From the NCBI RefSeq assembly GCF_003634695.1, contig NZ_RBWV01000011.1, forward strand, positions 310,001 through 374,000: DNA of 64,000 bases, read 5' to 3'. Made by a program: the position numbers and the translations under genes. A model generated the notes under the pieces. That model was given only the letters and a program-made list of their open reading frames with translations, had not been told where the DNA came from and did not search any database. The DNA is from Motilibacter peucedani (lineage in GTDB: Bacteria > Actinomycetota > Actinomycetes > Motilibacterales > Motilibacteraceae). Below are positions 37,845 through 47,890 of this stretch, piece after piece. How positions within the stretch are numbered: the stretch's first letter is position 1; each line of letters opens with the position of its first letter.

Positions 37845-40800
37845 TCAGCGGTGCGGTCTCTTGACCTTCGGCGCCACGGTGACGCTCACCGGCACGACCA
37901 GGTCGCTGTAGGGGTCGTCGCTCGCGACGTAGAGCGCCGCGGTGTAGGTGCCGAGGCCCCTCAGCGCAGGGTCGGAGGTGTCGACGCGGATGCGTACGCG
38001 CTTGCTCGCACTCGGTGCGAGCGTGAAGGTCGTGCGCCGCACCTGCATCCAGCTCAGGTCGACCGGCCCTGAGGTCCAGCCCGGCAGCACCTCGGCCGCC
38101 GGCGTCGGCGCCCCGGGCGCCGCCGCTCCGCCGATGGCGTAGAAGCCGGGCGCCGAGCCGCCGCGGTAGAGCGCGTTCAACGCGTTCGGCAGGGCGGACC
38201 ACCGCTCGGTCTTGGTGTCATAGGCCCAGGTCGCGTTGGTCAGCGCGTTGCCGACCACACCACTCGAGACCACGAGCTGACCGTTGGCTGCTGCGTAGAA
38301 CGCACCCCAGGCACTGGTCGGCTGGTCGGCGATCGGTGTCCACACCTTCGTGGCCGGGTCGTAGACGTAGGCCGAGGTGAGGTCGGCCTGGGTGACCGTG
38401 CCGCCGGAGCAGTAGAGCTTGCCGTCGATGCCACCGCATGCCTCCCAGCCGACGTACTCCGGGTAGTACGTGGGCTGCGACCACGAGTCGCTGACCGGGT
38501 CGTAGACCTGCACCTCCTGGGCTCCGCAGTCGTACCTGCTGCACCCGCCGACGAGCCACAGCTTGCCGTCGAGCACCGCGGTGCCCATGGCGGCGTAGGG
38601 CACCGGCAGGTAGGCGCCGGAGCTCCACGTGTCGGTGACCGGGTCGTAGACGTCGGTCGACCCCTCCTCGTAGCCCTGCGGCGAGAAGCCGCCGGTCACG
38701 ACGATCTTCCCGTCGAGCCAGGCCGCGGACGCGGCTTCGCGCGGGTGCGGGATGGGCGCACGGGTCGCCCACGTCTGGGACGCAGGGTCGTAGCGGTAGA
38801 GCGCGTCGGTGTCCTCGGTCCCGTTCCAGCCGGCCACCGACCACACGTAGCCACCACCGGAGACGACGGCGTTGTCCTGCAGCGGCACGGGCGGGCCGGG
38901 GATCCCCTTCCACCCCTCCGGCGACGCGGGCGCCGGTGTCGGTGCGGGCTTCCGCACGCCAGCGGCGGTGCGGGCCGCTGCTGCGTGCGACGTGCGGCTC
39001 ACGACCGCCGGCACGCGAAGGGCGGGTACGCCGCTGGTCGCGGCCGGTGTGAAGGTGCCGGGCCGCTCGGTGACCGTCACCGACACCGGCGCCGTACCGG
39101 TGTTCGACAGCGTGACGTCGGCGTGCCCGATGCCGCCCGGCTGCTCGGTGACGCCGATCCCGGTCGCGCTCGACGCCACCCGGCCCGCCTTCAGCGCGAC
39201 GTCGAGTGGCACCACGGCGTCCGGTCGCAGGGCGACCGGGCGCACGGCGGTCTGGTAGTTCTTGCGAGTCAGCGTGACGCTGCGGCTACCGGCGCTCGGC
39301 ACGAAGAGCTCGTAGAAGCCCTTCCCCACGGCCGGGTCGTCGCTGCTGGAGGTGGTGGTGCTCCGCGTCGGGTCGTCGGTCAGAGCCGCGCCGGCGCCGT
39401 CGACGGGTCTGGAGTCGTTCGCGTCGGTCACCGTGCCGGCGACCAGACCACCTGCGACCGGAACCTGCTGGCGGTCGCCCAGGTGGATGTCGTCGAGCTC
39501 CCACCACTTCCCGAACAGCACGGTGTCGTCGTAGTGGAAGCGCACGCGTACGCGGCTCTGGTGCGCGGCGGCGTCGAGCGGCACGAGGACGTGCCCGGTC
39601 AGCAGCTCGGAGCCCGGGTCGGTGGTGTCCCACGCCGTCTGCCACGTCGAGCCGCCGTCGGTGCTGAGGTCGACGGTCGCGACCTGGCCGTCTGACAGCA
39701 GCAGCCAGGTGTCGAACTCCAGCAGGGGGTGCGAGGCGTCGCTGAAGTCCGTCGGTGGGCTGGTCAAGGTCGACTCGAGGCGGGACCCCGCGGGCGTGCT
39801 GCTCGTGTCGACGAGGGCCATGCCGCCCGTGCCGCCGGTGAGGTTCTCGTAGCCGCTGGGGTTGTCGAGCACCCAGCCGGTGCCCGAGCCGGTGGTGTCG
39901 ACGGTCCACCCGGGCAGCTGACCGGTGTCGAGCGTCTCCACGGTGCCGGTGTCGGCGCGCGAGTAGCCCGCGACGTCCTCCAGCAGCGCGTCGACCGGCA
40001 GCTCGAGGTCCTCGACGGTGCCCGACGCTGCGACACGGACCTGCCGCGTGACCGGCGCGTAGCCGGGGGCGCGCGGTGTGACGTGCACGGTGTAAGGACC
40101 GCCCGCCGGCAGGTCGATGCTGTAGTGGCCGGAGTAGGGCGACGTGTGCAGCGTCCCGCCCGGGACGTCGTCCACGGTCACCGCCGCGGGCAGCGGCCAG
40201 CCGTGGCCGGAGCCGTCGCGCACCGTGCCCGAGAGCGTCGCCGTGGGCGCCTTGCGCATCTCCACGTCTCGCCTGACGGTGGCACCGTCGGCGACGACGA
40301 CAGTGCCGAGAGGCACGGCGTAGTAGCCGAAGGCCGACACCGTGGCGGTGTAGGTGCCGACGCGCAGGTGGGCGTCGTACGCGCCGGTGCCGTCCGCGTC
40401 GACACTCGTCTCCTGCTCCTGGCTGGTGAGCCGCAGCTGGGCCCCGGGCACCGGGCGGTGCGTCGCCGCGTCGAGGACGCGGCCGGTCAGCTCGCCGTGC
40501 GGCCCGGCCGCGAAGGCGCTCGTGCCGTCCGGCGTACCGAGGCCGGTCGGGCCGTCGTACCCGGCGTCGGCCGTGCACAGGTAGCGCGGCGAGCAGAACC
40601 CGTTGGCACCGGCAGTGACGTCGAACAGCGTCGCGCCAGGGGTGAGGTAGGGGTAGGACGCGGGGTCGGTGCCGGGCACCGGGGCGCCGGCCACGGCGTA
40701 CGTCGCGGTGACCAGCGGCGCGGACATGCTCGTGCCGCCCACCTGCTGCCACCCGCCGCCGTCGAAGGAGTTGTACATCGCAATGGCGGTGTCGGGGTCG

Positions 40801-41750
40801 GCGTCGGCCGAGACGTCGGCGACCGTGCGCTGTGCGCACCCGGAGTCGTGCTGCCAGGCGGGCTTCGGCTCGTAGACGGAGCACCCGCTGCCCGGGCCGC
40901 CGCCGTGGCTGTCCCAGACGGTCTCCTTCCACCCGCGCGGCGACGAGGGGTCACGCACGAGGCTGGTGCCGCCGACCGCCGTGACGAACGGCGCGGCCGC
41001 CGGCCACGAGACGCCGTAGTGGCTGTCGCCGGTGCTGGCGACCATGACGACGCCCGGGTGGTGGTAGTAGGCCTCCTGCCAGGTCAGCTCGATCGGGTCC
41101 TCGCCGCTGCCCGGGTCGAAGCTGTACCCGGAGCCGTAGCTGTTGGAGACGTACTTCGCCCCCAGGGCGACCGCCTGGTTGACGGCCTCACCCATGTCGA
41201 GGAAGCCCGGGGTGTCGGCCTCGACGAGGATGATGTCGGCCTCCGGCGCGACCGCCGTGACCGAGTCGACGTCGAGGGCGATCTCGCCCGCCCACCCGGC
41301 GTCGGAGGCGGGCGGGTAGTCGGTGCCGCCGCGCTGGTCGACCTTGCGGAACTGGCCCGGCCGCAGCGGCGGCAGCCCGAAGGTCGCGCGGTAGACCGCG
41401 AGGTCGGACTCGATGCCCGGGTTGTCGTAGGCGTCGACGATGGCGATCGTCGCGCCGGCGCCGCCACCGGCCGGAAGGCCGTAGGCGTCGCGGACGTCGG
41501 CGGGGGTCAGGCCCTCGGGCGTCGCGGTCGTCCGGACCTCGCCGTCCTGGGCCACGGCCTCGGCGAAGCAGCGGGCGACGCCCGGGCCGACCTCGGTGTC
41601 GCAGAGCGGGACGGTGTGCGGCTGGGGCGCGCGCGGCACCTGGCGCGGCGTCGCCGCCTCGGCGGGTGCCGTCAGCGTCGCGCACGCGAGCGCGGCGACC
41701 GCGCCGGTGACCAGCACCCGGCGGATCCGGGCGAAGGGGGTCGTAGTCAC
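37845..41750 (-). CDS. secreted S53 sedolisin with Kelch repeats
   Basis: Very large exported protein of 1301 residues. A signal peptide (ending APAEAA, about residue 33) is followed by a sedolisin protease domain (about 60-415) with catalytic E156/D160 (GEIALDVD), the oxyanion Asp in STGDSHYG and serine S341 (GGTSMSAP). Two carboxypeptidase-regulatory-like beta domains, a jelly-roll domain, another regulatory-like domain, about five Kelch repeats (about 965-1205) and a C-terminal Ig-like domain follow. It starts at GTG 41750. It should be an acid or serine-carboxyl protease acting outside the cell, with adhesion-like domains. The long stretch of add-on domains is unusual. Confidence 0.85.
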   Translation of the reverse strand: MTTTPFARIRRVLVTGAVAALACATLTAPAEAATPRQVPRAPQPHTVPLCDTEVGPGVARCFAEAVAQDGEVRTTATPEGLTPADVRDAYGLPAGGGAGATIAIVDAYDNPGIESDLAVYRATFGLPPLRPGQFRKVDQRGGTDYPPASDAGWAGEIALDVDSVTAVAPEADIILVEADTPGFLDMGEAVNQAVALGAKYVSNSYGSGYSFDPGSGEDPIELTWQEAYYHHPGVVMVASTGDSHYGVSWPAAAPFVTAVGGTSLVRDPSSPRGWKETVWDSHGGGPGSGCSVYEPKPAWQHDSGCAQRTVADVSADADPDTAIAMYNSFDGGGWQQVGGTSMSAPLVTATYAVAGAPVPGTDPASYPYLTPGATLFDVTAGANGFCSPRYLCTADAGYDGPTGLGTPDGTSAFAAGPHGELTGRVLDAATHRPVPGAQLRLTSQEQETSVDADGTGAYDAHLRVGTYTATVSAFGYYAVPLGTVVVADGATVRRDVEMRKAPTATLSGTVRDGSGHGWPLPAAVTVDDVPGGTLHTSPYSGHYSIDLPAGGPYTVHVTPRAPGYAPVTRQVRVAASGTVEDLELPVDALLEDVAGYSRADTGTVETLDTGQLPGWTVDTTGSGTGWVLDNPSGYENLTGGTGGMALVDTSSTPAGSRLESTLTSPPTDFSDASHPLLEFDTWLLLSDGQVATVDLSTDGGSTWQTAWDTTDPGSELLTGHVLVPLDAAAHQSRVRVRFHYDDTVLFGKWWELDDIHLGDRQQVPVAGGLVAGTVTDANDSRPVDGAGAALTDDPTRSTTTSSSDDPAVGKGFYELFVPSAGSRSVTLTRKNYQTAVRPVALRPDAVVPLDVALKAGRVASSATGIGVTEQPGGIGHADVTLSNTGTAPVSVTVTERPGTFTPAATSGVPALRVPAVVSRTSHAAAARTAAGVRKPAPTPAPASPEGWKGIPGPPVPLQDNAVVSGGGYVWSVAGWNGTEDTDALYRYDPASQTWATRAPIPHPREAASAAWLDGKIVVTGGFSPQGYEEGSTDVYDPVTDTWSSGAYLPVPYAAMGTAVLDGKLWLVGGCSRYDCGAQEVQVYDPVSDSWSQPTYYPEYVGWEACGGIDGKLYCSGGTVTQADLTSAYVYDPATKVWTPIADQPTSAWGAFYAAANGQLVVSSGVVGNALTNATWAYDTKTERWSALPNALNALYRGGSAPGFYAIGGAAAPGAPTPAAEVLPGWTSGPVDLSWMQVRRTTFTLAPSASKRVRIRVDTSDPALRGLGTYTAALYVASDDPYSDLVVPVSVTVAPKVKRPHR

Positions 41751-41943
41751 TGGGCCTGCTTCCACGAGACGGAGGGCGAGCGACGACCGGGTCGCGGCGC
41801 CCGCGGGACGAGGGGCCACGCCGCCCACGTCGGCACCCTCACACCGGCGGCGCCCGCTCCACAAGGGACAGCAGTGGCGTCTTCCTGCCAGGTGACCGAT
41901 CTCGCCAGGTCGGATGTCGTCGAGGTGTCGCGGGTGTGACGGC

Positions 41944-42906
41944 TCAGACCCAGCCGCGCTCGCGGGCCCGGACGCCTGCCTGGAACCGGGTCGCCACACC
42001 GAGCTGCTGCATGAGCGCCTGCACGCGGCGCTGCGCCGTCCGCGGGCTCATCCCGAGGGCGCGCGCGATCGCCTCGTCCGTCGAGCCGGACGCGAGCAGC
42101 GTCAGCAGCGCGGCCGTCCCGTCGTCAGGGGCGCCTGGCCCCTGCGTCGCGACCGGCAGGGCCCGCTCCCACACCGCCTCGAACAGCGCAGCCAGGGCGT
42201 CGAGCAGGGCACCGGGATGCACGAGGTAGGCGGCGGCCGGGTCGGTGGAGCTCAGCGGGATCAGCGCCGCGCGGTCGTCGGCGATCATGAGCTTCACGGG
42301 CAGCGTCGCCGCGACCCGCGACTCCTCGCCCGCGTTCTCCGCCACGAGGATGTCGCTCTCGAGGCGGCCGGGCCACGCCGCCGCGTCGCGGTCGTAGACG
42401 GTGCGCACGCGTACGCCGTCGGCGACCGCCGCCGCCTGGTCGGGGTTGACCTCGCCCGCCGGGTCAGCGAGGTAGGGCGGCTTGTCGAAGCCGCGCAGCT
42501 GGGTGCGCGCCAGGCGCTGCACGTCGGCGAAGCGCTGCGCGACGGCGTCCGCGCCGACCACCAGCTCGACGACGTCGGCGGGGCGCGGGAACCGCACCGC
42601 CGCGCGGTGCATCTCGTCGAGCGCCCGCAGCCCGGCCCGCGCCTCACGCAAGCGCGCCTCCTGCTCGGCGACGCGTGCCCCGAGCACCAGGTCGGGGCTC
42701 GCGGCGGCGAGCGCACCGTCGGTGCGCGCCAGCAGACCTGCACCCTGCAGCTCGCGCACGGCCGCCTCGGCCGCGCCCGGCTCGAGCCCGGCCCGGCCGG
42801 CGAGCTCGACCGCGTCGGCGGCGGGCTCACGCACGAGCTCGACGTAGGCGGCGCCGGCGTCGTCGCTCAGGCCGAGGGTGGACAGCCAGCCGGCCGGCGA
42901 GCTCAT
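41944..42906 (-). CDS. regulator with TrmB-like and LuxR-type HTH
   Basis: Regulator of 320 residues. The N-terminus resembles a TrmB winged helix (LSDDAGAAYVELVREPAADA). The middle is a ligand-binding or coiled-coil region, and residues about 265-310 form a LuxR-type helix-turn-helix (DEAIARALGMSPRTAQRRVQ). This architecture is known from actinobacterial regulators. Its start overlaps the stop of the upstream TetR gene (ATGA), so the two are co-transcribed. The stop of this gene lies 194 bases from the sedolisin start, and that gap shows no clear promoter. Confidence 0.78.
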   Translation of the reverse strand: MSSPAGWLSTLGLSDDAGAAYVELVREPAADAVELAGRAGLEPGAAEAAVRELQGAGLLARTDGALAAASPDLVLGARVAEQEARLREARAGLRALDEMHRAAVRFPRPADVVELVVGADAVAQRFADVQRLARTQLRGFDKPPYLADPAGEVNPDQAAAVADGVRVRTVYDRDAAAWPGRLESDILVAENAGEESRVAATLPVKLMIADDRAALIPLSSTDPAAAYLVHPGALLDALAALFEAVWERALPVATQGPGAPDDGTAALLTLLASGSTDEAIARALGMSPRTAQRRVQALMQQLGVATRFQAGVRARERGWV

Positions 42907-43478
42907 GAGGCCGCGGGCGGCACCCGGACCAGCCCGGCGACCGCCGCCTCGATGCCCGCCCTCGCCTGCTCCGCGGCGCCGGGGCCGGTGTGGAGCGCCT
43001 TCAGCGACCACGAGGCCGTGTCCCAGCTGATGACCAACGCCAGGACCATGGCCAGCAGCTGCGGCGCGGGGATGTCGGCGCGCACGGCGCCGGCCGCCTG
43101 CGCCTCCTCGACCGCCCCGACCTTCGTCCGGTAGACCTCGACCTCGGCGTCGACCGGCTGCGGCCGCTCGAGCGAGGACCACAGCGTCAGCCGGCGCACG
43201 TGCGGGCGGTGCTCGAGCAGCTCCCAGAGCTCGCCGGCGTAGCGGGGCAGGTCGGTCGCATCGAACCGCACGGCCTCGGCGAGCTGGAGCAGCCCGTCGG
43301 CGACCACCCGGTCGAAGAGCTCCTCCTTGGTACCGAAGTGCACGTAGATGGAGCGCTTGTTGGCGGCGGCGGCCTCGGCGATGCGGTCGACCCGAGCGCC
43401 GGCCAGCCCGAACCGGGCGAACTCGTCGACGGCCGCCTGCAGGAGGCGCTGCTTCGTCGCGGTCGCGTCGGGTGGCAT
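42903..43478 (-). CDS. TetR-family regulator
   Basis: TetR regulator of 191 residues. The DNA-binding part (about 6-50) includes TKQRLLQAAVDEFARFGLAG and NKRSIYVHFGTKEELF. ATG 43478 is preferred because a TACGAT hexamer (plus-strand 43486-43491) lies 7 bases upstream, which also rules out the ATG at 43487 that falls inside it. It is probably leaderless. It is divergent from an SDR gene with an operator-like sequence between. Confidence 0.88.
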   Translation of the reverse strand: MPPDATATKQRLLQAAVDEFARFGLAGARVDRIAEAAAANKRSIYVHFGTKEELFDRVVADGLLQLAEAVRFDATDLPRYAGELWELLEHRPHVRRLTLWSSLERPQPVDAEVEVYRTKVGAVEEAQAAGAVRADIPAPQLLAMVLALVISWDTASWSLKALHTGPGAAEQARAGIEAAVAGLVRVPPAAS

Positions 43479-43528
43479 GCCGCCCATCGTAGGAGGGGCT
43501 TGCGCACTGCGGCCGACCCGGCGCACGA

Positions 43529-43550
43529 TGTAACCAACCAGTTAGATACA
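43529..43550. promoter_or_regulatory. candidate TetR operator
   Basis: TGTAACCAACCAGTTAGATACA contains an imperfect palindrome, with TAAC at 43531-43534 and GTTA at 43541-43544. It lies between the TetR gene and the divergent SDR gene. It resembles operators of small TetR regulators that control an adjacent SDR. Confidence 0.5.
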
Positions 43551-43567
43551 ACTCTTGAGGAGCACCC

Positions 43568-44422
43568 ATGCCTCGCACCTGGCTCATCACCGGCACGTCC
43601 TCCGGCTTCGGCCGGGAGCTGACCGAGCAGCTGCTCGCCCGCGGCGAGCGCGTCGCGGCGACGGCCCGCCGGCCGCAGGCGCTCGACGACCTCGCCGCGG
43701 ATGCGGGCGACCGGCTGTGGCGCCGCAGCCTCGACGTGACCGACACGGCGCAGCTGCGCGAGGTGGTCGACGGCGCGTTCGCCGAGCTCGGCCGCATCGA
43801 CGTGGTCGTGTCGAACGCCGGCTACGGCCTGTTCGGCGCGGCGGAGGAGCTCAGTGACGCCCAGCTCGAGCAGCAGCTGGCGACCAACCTCACCGCGCCG
43901 ATCCAGCTCGCCCGCGCCGTGGTGCCGCACCTGCGGCGCCAGGGCGGCGGCCGGGTCGTGCAGGTGGCGAGCGTCGGCGGGCAGGTGGCGTTCCCCGCCA
44001 TGAGCCTGTACCACGCGACCAAGTGGGGCATCGAGGGCTTCTGGGAGTCCGCGGCCGCGGAGCTCGCACCTTTCGGCATCGGCGTCACGATCGTCGAGCC
44101 CGGCGTCGCGCGCACCGCCTTCGCCGGAGGCAGCGCAGTGCTCGCTGACCCGCTGCCTGACTACGCCGACGGCCCGTCGGGGGAGCTGCGCCGCCGGTTC
44201 GCGGGCGAGCTCCCGCCGCTGCCCGCGCCGGGCGACCCGGCGAAGATCGCGTCGGCGATCATCACCTCCGTCGACTCGCGCGAGGCACCGTTGCGCCTGA
44301 CGCTCGGCTCCGACGCGTACGCCTTGGCGACCGCCGCGCTACGGAGCCGGCTCGAGGCGCTGGAGTCGGCTCGCGAGCTCGCCTTCTCGACCGACGCCGA
44401 CGACGTCCGCGCCGCCAGCTGA
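43568..44422 (+). CDS. SDR-family oxidoreductase
   Basis: Short-chain dehydrogenase of 284 residues. Motifs are TGTSSGFG (cofactor), SNAGYGLFGAAEEL, VASVGG with the catalytic serine, and YHATK. It is of the same group as the genes at 26047 and 53719. TTGAGGAG is the ribosome binding site. It is probably repressed by the divergent TetR regulator. Its last 84 bases overlap the 3' end of the convergent diguanylate cyclase gene. Confidence 0.92.
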   Translation: MPRTWLITGTSSGFGRELTEQLLARGERVAATARRPQALDDLAADAGDRLWRRSLDVTDTAQLREVVDGAFAELGRIDVVVSNAGYGLFGAAEELSDAQLEQQLATNLTAPIQLARAVVPHLRRQGGGRVVQVASVGGQVAFPAMSLYHATKWGIEGFWESAAAELAPFGIGVTIVEPGVARTAFAGGSAVLADPLPDYADGPSGELRRRFAGELPPLPAPGDPAKIASAIITSVDSREAPLRLTLGSDAYALATAALRSRLEALESARELAFSTDADDVRAAS

Positions 44423-45811
44423 CGCTGCGCGCGTCCGCTTGTCGGCGAACATCGCCGCGTCGGCGGTGAGCAGCAGGTGCTCACCGTCCGATCCCACGCC
44501 GCCCGCCGTGCCGATGCTCACGCCGACCCGCACGGGCACGCCGCCCAGGAGCACCGGCTCGCTCACGCTGCGCCGCAGGCGCTCGACGAGCCCGTCGACG
44601 TCGGTCGGGTCCAGGTCCTCGCAGAGCACCACGAACTCGTCGCCGCCCATGCGGGCCACGAGGTCGTGCGGCCGTACGCCGGCGCGGAGCCGCTCCGCGA
44701 CGGCGCCCAGCACCGCGTCGCCGGCGGAGTGCCCGTACTCGTCGTTGACGGCCTTGAATCCGTCGAGGTCCAGGTAGAGGACGAGCACGCCGGCGCCCGA
44801 CGACAGCGCCGCGGACACGCGGTCGAGCAGCACGCGGCGGTTGGCCAGCCCGGTGAGGGGGTCGCGGTCCGCCACCCGAGCCAGCTCGCGCTGGGCGCGT
44901 GCCTGCTCGCCGATGGCGAGGGTGAAGCGGGCGAGGGCGAAGGTGACGGTCACCAGCGAGCCGAGCCCGAGCGCGACCCGCTCGCCCGGCGCGAGGGTGC
45001 CACGCAGGGCGAAGATCAGCGGCCCGCAGGCGAGCGCCGCACCGAGGAACAGCACGCGCGCCCGGTGCGGCCGCTCCGGCCGCGGCTCGCTCGCGGTCAG
45101 CAGCTCGGCGTCGCGCTGGGGCGAGACGACCGCCAGCATCAGGAACGCGTTGGACATCAGGAAGACGGCGTCGAAGTGGACGAGCACGCTGTCGCCGACG
45201 ACGTCGGCCAGCACGCTGAGCACGGTGTCGCCGACCTGCATCACCGCTGCTCCGAGCACGAGCAGGACGACAGGGGCACCGCGCCGGCCTGGCGTGAAGA
45301 GCAGGAACAGCACCGCGGACAGCACGACGACGTCACCCAGCGGGTAGGCCACCTGCACGACGGAGGCGAGCGCCGACGAGGCGTCCATGCCCGGCGACAC
45401 GATGAGGACCCACATCGTCATCGCGACCGCGCTGGTGAGCGTCAGCCCGTCGAGCACGCCGGCCCGCGCCGAGTGGGGCGCGCGGTGGCGCACGACCACG
45501 AACAGCGCCGCGGCCAGCATGGGGTAGCCGGCGATCCACAGGACGTCGCAGACGCTGATGTCGGGCGAGTAGCCGCAGATGTTCATTCCCGCGTAGACCG
45601 TGTCGCCGAGCAGCCACGTGGTCAGGGTCGCCGCGAGCAGGGCCCACGGCAGGCGGGTGCGGCTGCTCGGCCGGGCGACCGCCCTCCAGGCCAGCACGAC
45701 GAACGCGACGGAGCAGCCGAAGTACGCCGTGCGCCCGACCGGCGCCTCGGGCTGCCACGCCACGAGGCCCAGGCAGGCCACGAGCGTGGCGACGGCTGCG
45801 CGGGACGACAT
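44339..45811 (-). CDS. membrane diguanylate cyclase (GGDEF)
   Basis: Protein of 490 residues with an N-terminal membrane region of roughly nine to ten helices (about 1-300) and a C-terminal GGDEF domain that makes cyclic di-GMP. GGDEF itself is intact ([11 protein letters not shown]). The inhibitory I-site RxxD (RPHD) is in the correct place, five residues before GGDEF, so product inhibition is expected. Other motifs include [10 protein letters not shown] and LDGFKAVND. No EAL domain is present. ATG 45811 lies 7 bases after a FliA-like -10 box, probably leaderless. Confidence 0.93.
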   Translation of the reverse strand: MSSRAAVATLVACLGLVAWQPEAPVGRTAYFGCSVAFVVLAWRAVARPSSRTRLPWALLAATLTTWLLGDTVYAGMNICGYSPDISVCDVLWIAGYPMLAAALFVVVRHRAPHSARAGVLDGLTLTSAVAMTMWVLIVSPGMDASSALASVVQVAYPLGDVVVLSAVLFLLFTPGRRGAPVVLLVLGAAVMQVGDTVLSVLADVVGDSVLVHFDAVFLMSNAFLMLAVVSPQRDAELLTASEPRPERPHRARVLFLGAALACGPLIFALRGTLAPGERVALGLGSLVTVTFALARFTLAIGEQARAQRELARVADRDPLTGLANRRVLLDRVSAALSSGAGVLVLYLDLDGFKAVNDEYGHSAGDAVLGAVAERLRAGVRPHDLVARMGGDEFVVLCEDLDPTDVDGLVERLRRSVSEPVLLGGVPVRVGVSIGTAGGVGSDGEHLLLTADAAMFADKRTRAASAGGADVVGVGREGELASRLQRLEPAP

Positions 45812-45817
45812 GCCTCC

Positions 45818-45845
45818 GCATCGGCAGCCGAGTGCCCGGGTTGAG
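45818..45845 (-). promoter_or_regulatory. FliA-type promoter of the GGDEF gene
   Basis: Minus strand: CTCA (plus 45842-45845), a 16-bp spacer, then GCCGATGC (plus 45818-45825). This fits the actinobacterial motility sigma pattern CTCA-N15-17-GCCGATAA as reported for Actinoplanes FliA. The -10 lies 7 bases before the ATG. Confidence 0.6.
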
Positions 45846-45871
45846 CATCACGACCACGCCGTCGCTCGGCG

Positions 45872-45899
45872 CTCAAGTTCCAGCCGCCACGGCCGATCC
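45872..45899 (+). promoter_or_regulatory. FliA-type promoter of the chemoreceptor gene
   Basis: CTCA (45872-45875), a 16-bp spacer and GCCGATCC (45892-45899). The same region read as TCAAGTT-N12-GCCGAT also fits the classic enterobacterial FliA pattern. It lies about 40 bases upstream of the chemoreceptor start. With its divergent partner it has the same spacer length. Confidence 0.65.
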
Positions 45900-45935
45900 T
45901 CCGCACGACAACTTGCTCGACGGGGGTCCGAGGAT

Positions 45936-47882
45936 GTGATCGCGGTGCGTCTGCTGTTGGCCCCCGGCCGTTCGTTGATGGCGCGCCTGCCCTACGCGGG
46001 CAAGCTGCTCGTGCTCACCCTCGTGCTGCTGCTGCCCCTCGGCTTCGTGACGCGGGGCTACCTCGCCGTCGAGGCGTCGCAGAGCGACTTCAGCGCGAAG
46101 GAGCGCATCGGCGTCGCCTACGTGCGGCCGGTGCTCGCGCTCACCTCCGCCGCCGTCGTCGCACGGCACGCAGCCGTACGCGGTGCACCCGTTCCCGACC
46201 TCGGCGCGGCGGTCGCGGCGGTCGACGCCGTCGACGCCCGTGACGGCGGCGCCCTCCGCACCACGGAGCAGTGGCAGGCCGCCAAGGCCGCCCTCGCGAG
46301 CGCCGAGGCACCGGCGGCGGACGCAACCACTGCGTACCAGAAATGGAGCGCGGTGACGTCGGCGCTGCTGGCGCTCACGGTAGCCGTGTCCGACGGGTCG
46401 AACCTGACGCTCGACCCGGACCTCGACTCCTACTACGTCATGGACGCCGTGATGTTCCGGCTGCCGCTGCTGCTCGACACAGCGTCGGGTGCGGTGGACC
46501 GCGTCCAGGTCGCACGATCGGTCGGTACGCCTGCCGCCGCGGACTCCGCGCGCGTCGATCTCGCGGTCGCCAGCGGCGCACTCACCACCACGCTCGCGGC
46601 GGTGAGCTCGGGCATGCAGACCTCCCTGCACCAGACGGCCGACCGGAAGCTGGCTGCGGCAGGACCCGAGGTGCAGCGCGCGACCTCCGCTGCGCAGCAG
46701 GTGCTCGACACCGTACGCAGCGGCGTGGCCAGCGGCCGGGTGACCGACGTCGCGGTCGACGCGGCCGACGCGTCCACCGCGGCAAGCAGCGCGCTGTCGA
46801 GCGAGCTGGCCGGTCACCTCGACGACCTGCTCGTCACGCGGCTCGGCGCGTTTCGCGCCACCGCCCACCGCATCGAGCTCGCGACCCTGCTCGCGCTGCT
46901 GCTGGTGGCCTACCTGCTCGTCTCCTGCTACCTCGCCAGCGTCCCGCCGCTGCGGCGGACGCAGCGCGCCCTCGAGCGGCTTCGCGACGGCGACCTGACC
47001 GCGCGCGTCGAGATCGACACCGCCGACGAGGTGGCCGCGATGGGCCGTGCCCTCAACGAGGCCTCCGCCGAGCTGGCCCGCGCCGTCAGCACGGTGACCC
47101 GGACGGCCGGCGCGGTGTCCGCGGCCTCGGACACGCTGACCGAGTCCTCCGGAGTCCTGCTGGATGCGTCGCGCGGCTCCTCCGCACAGGCTGCCGCAGC
47201 TGCAGCCGGGGTCCGCTCGGTGACGGGCAGCGCCGACACGGTGGCCGCCAGCACGCAGGAGATCAGCGCCGCCATCAACGAGATCGCGCAGGGCTCCGCC
47301 GAGGCGTCGACCGTCGCGGGCGACGCGGCGGTCTCGACGCGCGGGAGCAGCGCGCTCGTGAGCCAGCTCGGCCGGTCGAGCACGGAGATCGGCGACGTGG
47401 TCAAGCTCATCACCGCCGTCGCGCAGCAGACGCACCTGCTGGCCCTCAACGCGACCATCGAGGCCGCCCGTGCCGGTGAAGCCGGCCGCGGCTTCGCCGT
47501 CGTCGCCGGCGAGGTGAAGCAGCTGGCGCAAGAGACGGCCAGCGCCGCCGAGGACATCGTCGGGCGCATCTCGACCATCCAGACCGACGCTGCCGCCGCC
47601 GTCGCGTCCATCGACGACTCGACGCGGATCGTCGAGCGCATCGCCGACATCCAGCAGACCATCGCCGCGGCGGTGGAAGAGCAGCACGCCGCCACCGGCG
47701 AGATGAGCCGCAACGTCTCCGGCGTCGCCGAGGCCAGCGCGGAGATCACGGTCAGCGTCGAGGCGGCCGCGCAGTCGGCACAGCTCGTCGAGGCCAGCGC
47801 GGCCACGACGCGCACGATCGCCGAGGAGCTCGGCTCGGACGCCGAGCGGCTGCGACGGGCGGTCGGCCACTTCATCGTCTGA
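45936..47882 (+). CDS. methyl-accepting chemotaxis protein
   Basis: Chemoreceptor of 648 residues. A membrane helix near residues 22-40, an extracytoplasmic four-helix-type sensor domain (about 45-305), a second helix near 310-330 and a HAMP linker (about 332-385) are followed by the signalling domain. Its hairpin tip is conserved: [20 protein letters not shown] and [20 protein letters not shown] 45936 is the most upstream good start; GTG 45945 or ATG 45978 could be used. The upstream FliA-type promoter links it to motility. No che or flagellar genes are in the window. Confidence 0.93.
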   Translation: MIAVRLLLAPGRSLMARLPYAGKLLVLTLVLLLPLGFVTRGYLAVEASQSDFSAKERIGVAYVRPVLALTSAAVVARHAAVRGAPVPDLGAAVAAVDAVDARDGGALRTTEQWQAAKAALASAEAPAADATTAYQKWSAVTSALLALTVAVSDGSNLTLDPDLDSYYVMDAVMFRLPLLLDTASGAVDRVQVARSVGTPAAADSARVDLAVASGALTTTLAAVSSGMQTSLHQTADRKLAAAGPEVQRATSAAQQVLDTVRSGVASGRVTDVAVDAADASTAASSALSSELAGHLDDLLVTRLGAFRATAHRIELATLLALLLVAYLLVSCYLASVPPLRRTQRALERLRDGDLTARVEIDTADEVAAMGRALNEASAELARAVSTVTRTAGAVSAASDTLTESSGVLLDASRGSSAQAAAAAAGVRSVTGSADTVAASTQEISAAINEIAQGSAEASTVAGDAAVSTRGSSALVSQLGRSSTEIGDVVKLITAVAQQTHLLALNATIEAARAGEAGRGFAVVAGEVKQLAQETASAAEDIVGRISTIQTDAAAAVASIDDSTRIVERIADIQQTIAAAVEEQHAATGEMSRNVSGVAEASAEITVSVEAAAQSAQLVEASAATTRTIAEELGSDAERLRRAVGHFIV

Positions 47883-47890
47883 TCGCCGAT

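Noticed and set aside
39729-41939. 736-codon plus-strand frame opposite the sedolisin
   Set aside because: Compositionally biased shadow with no family-like motif.
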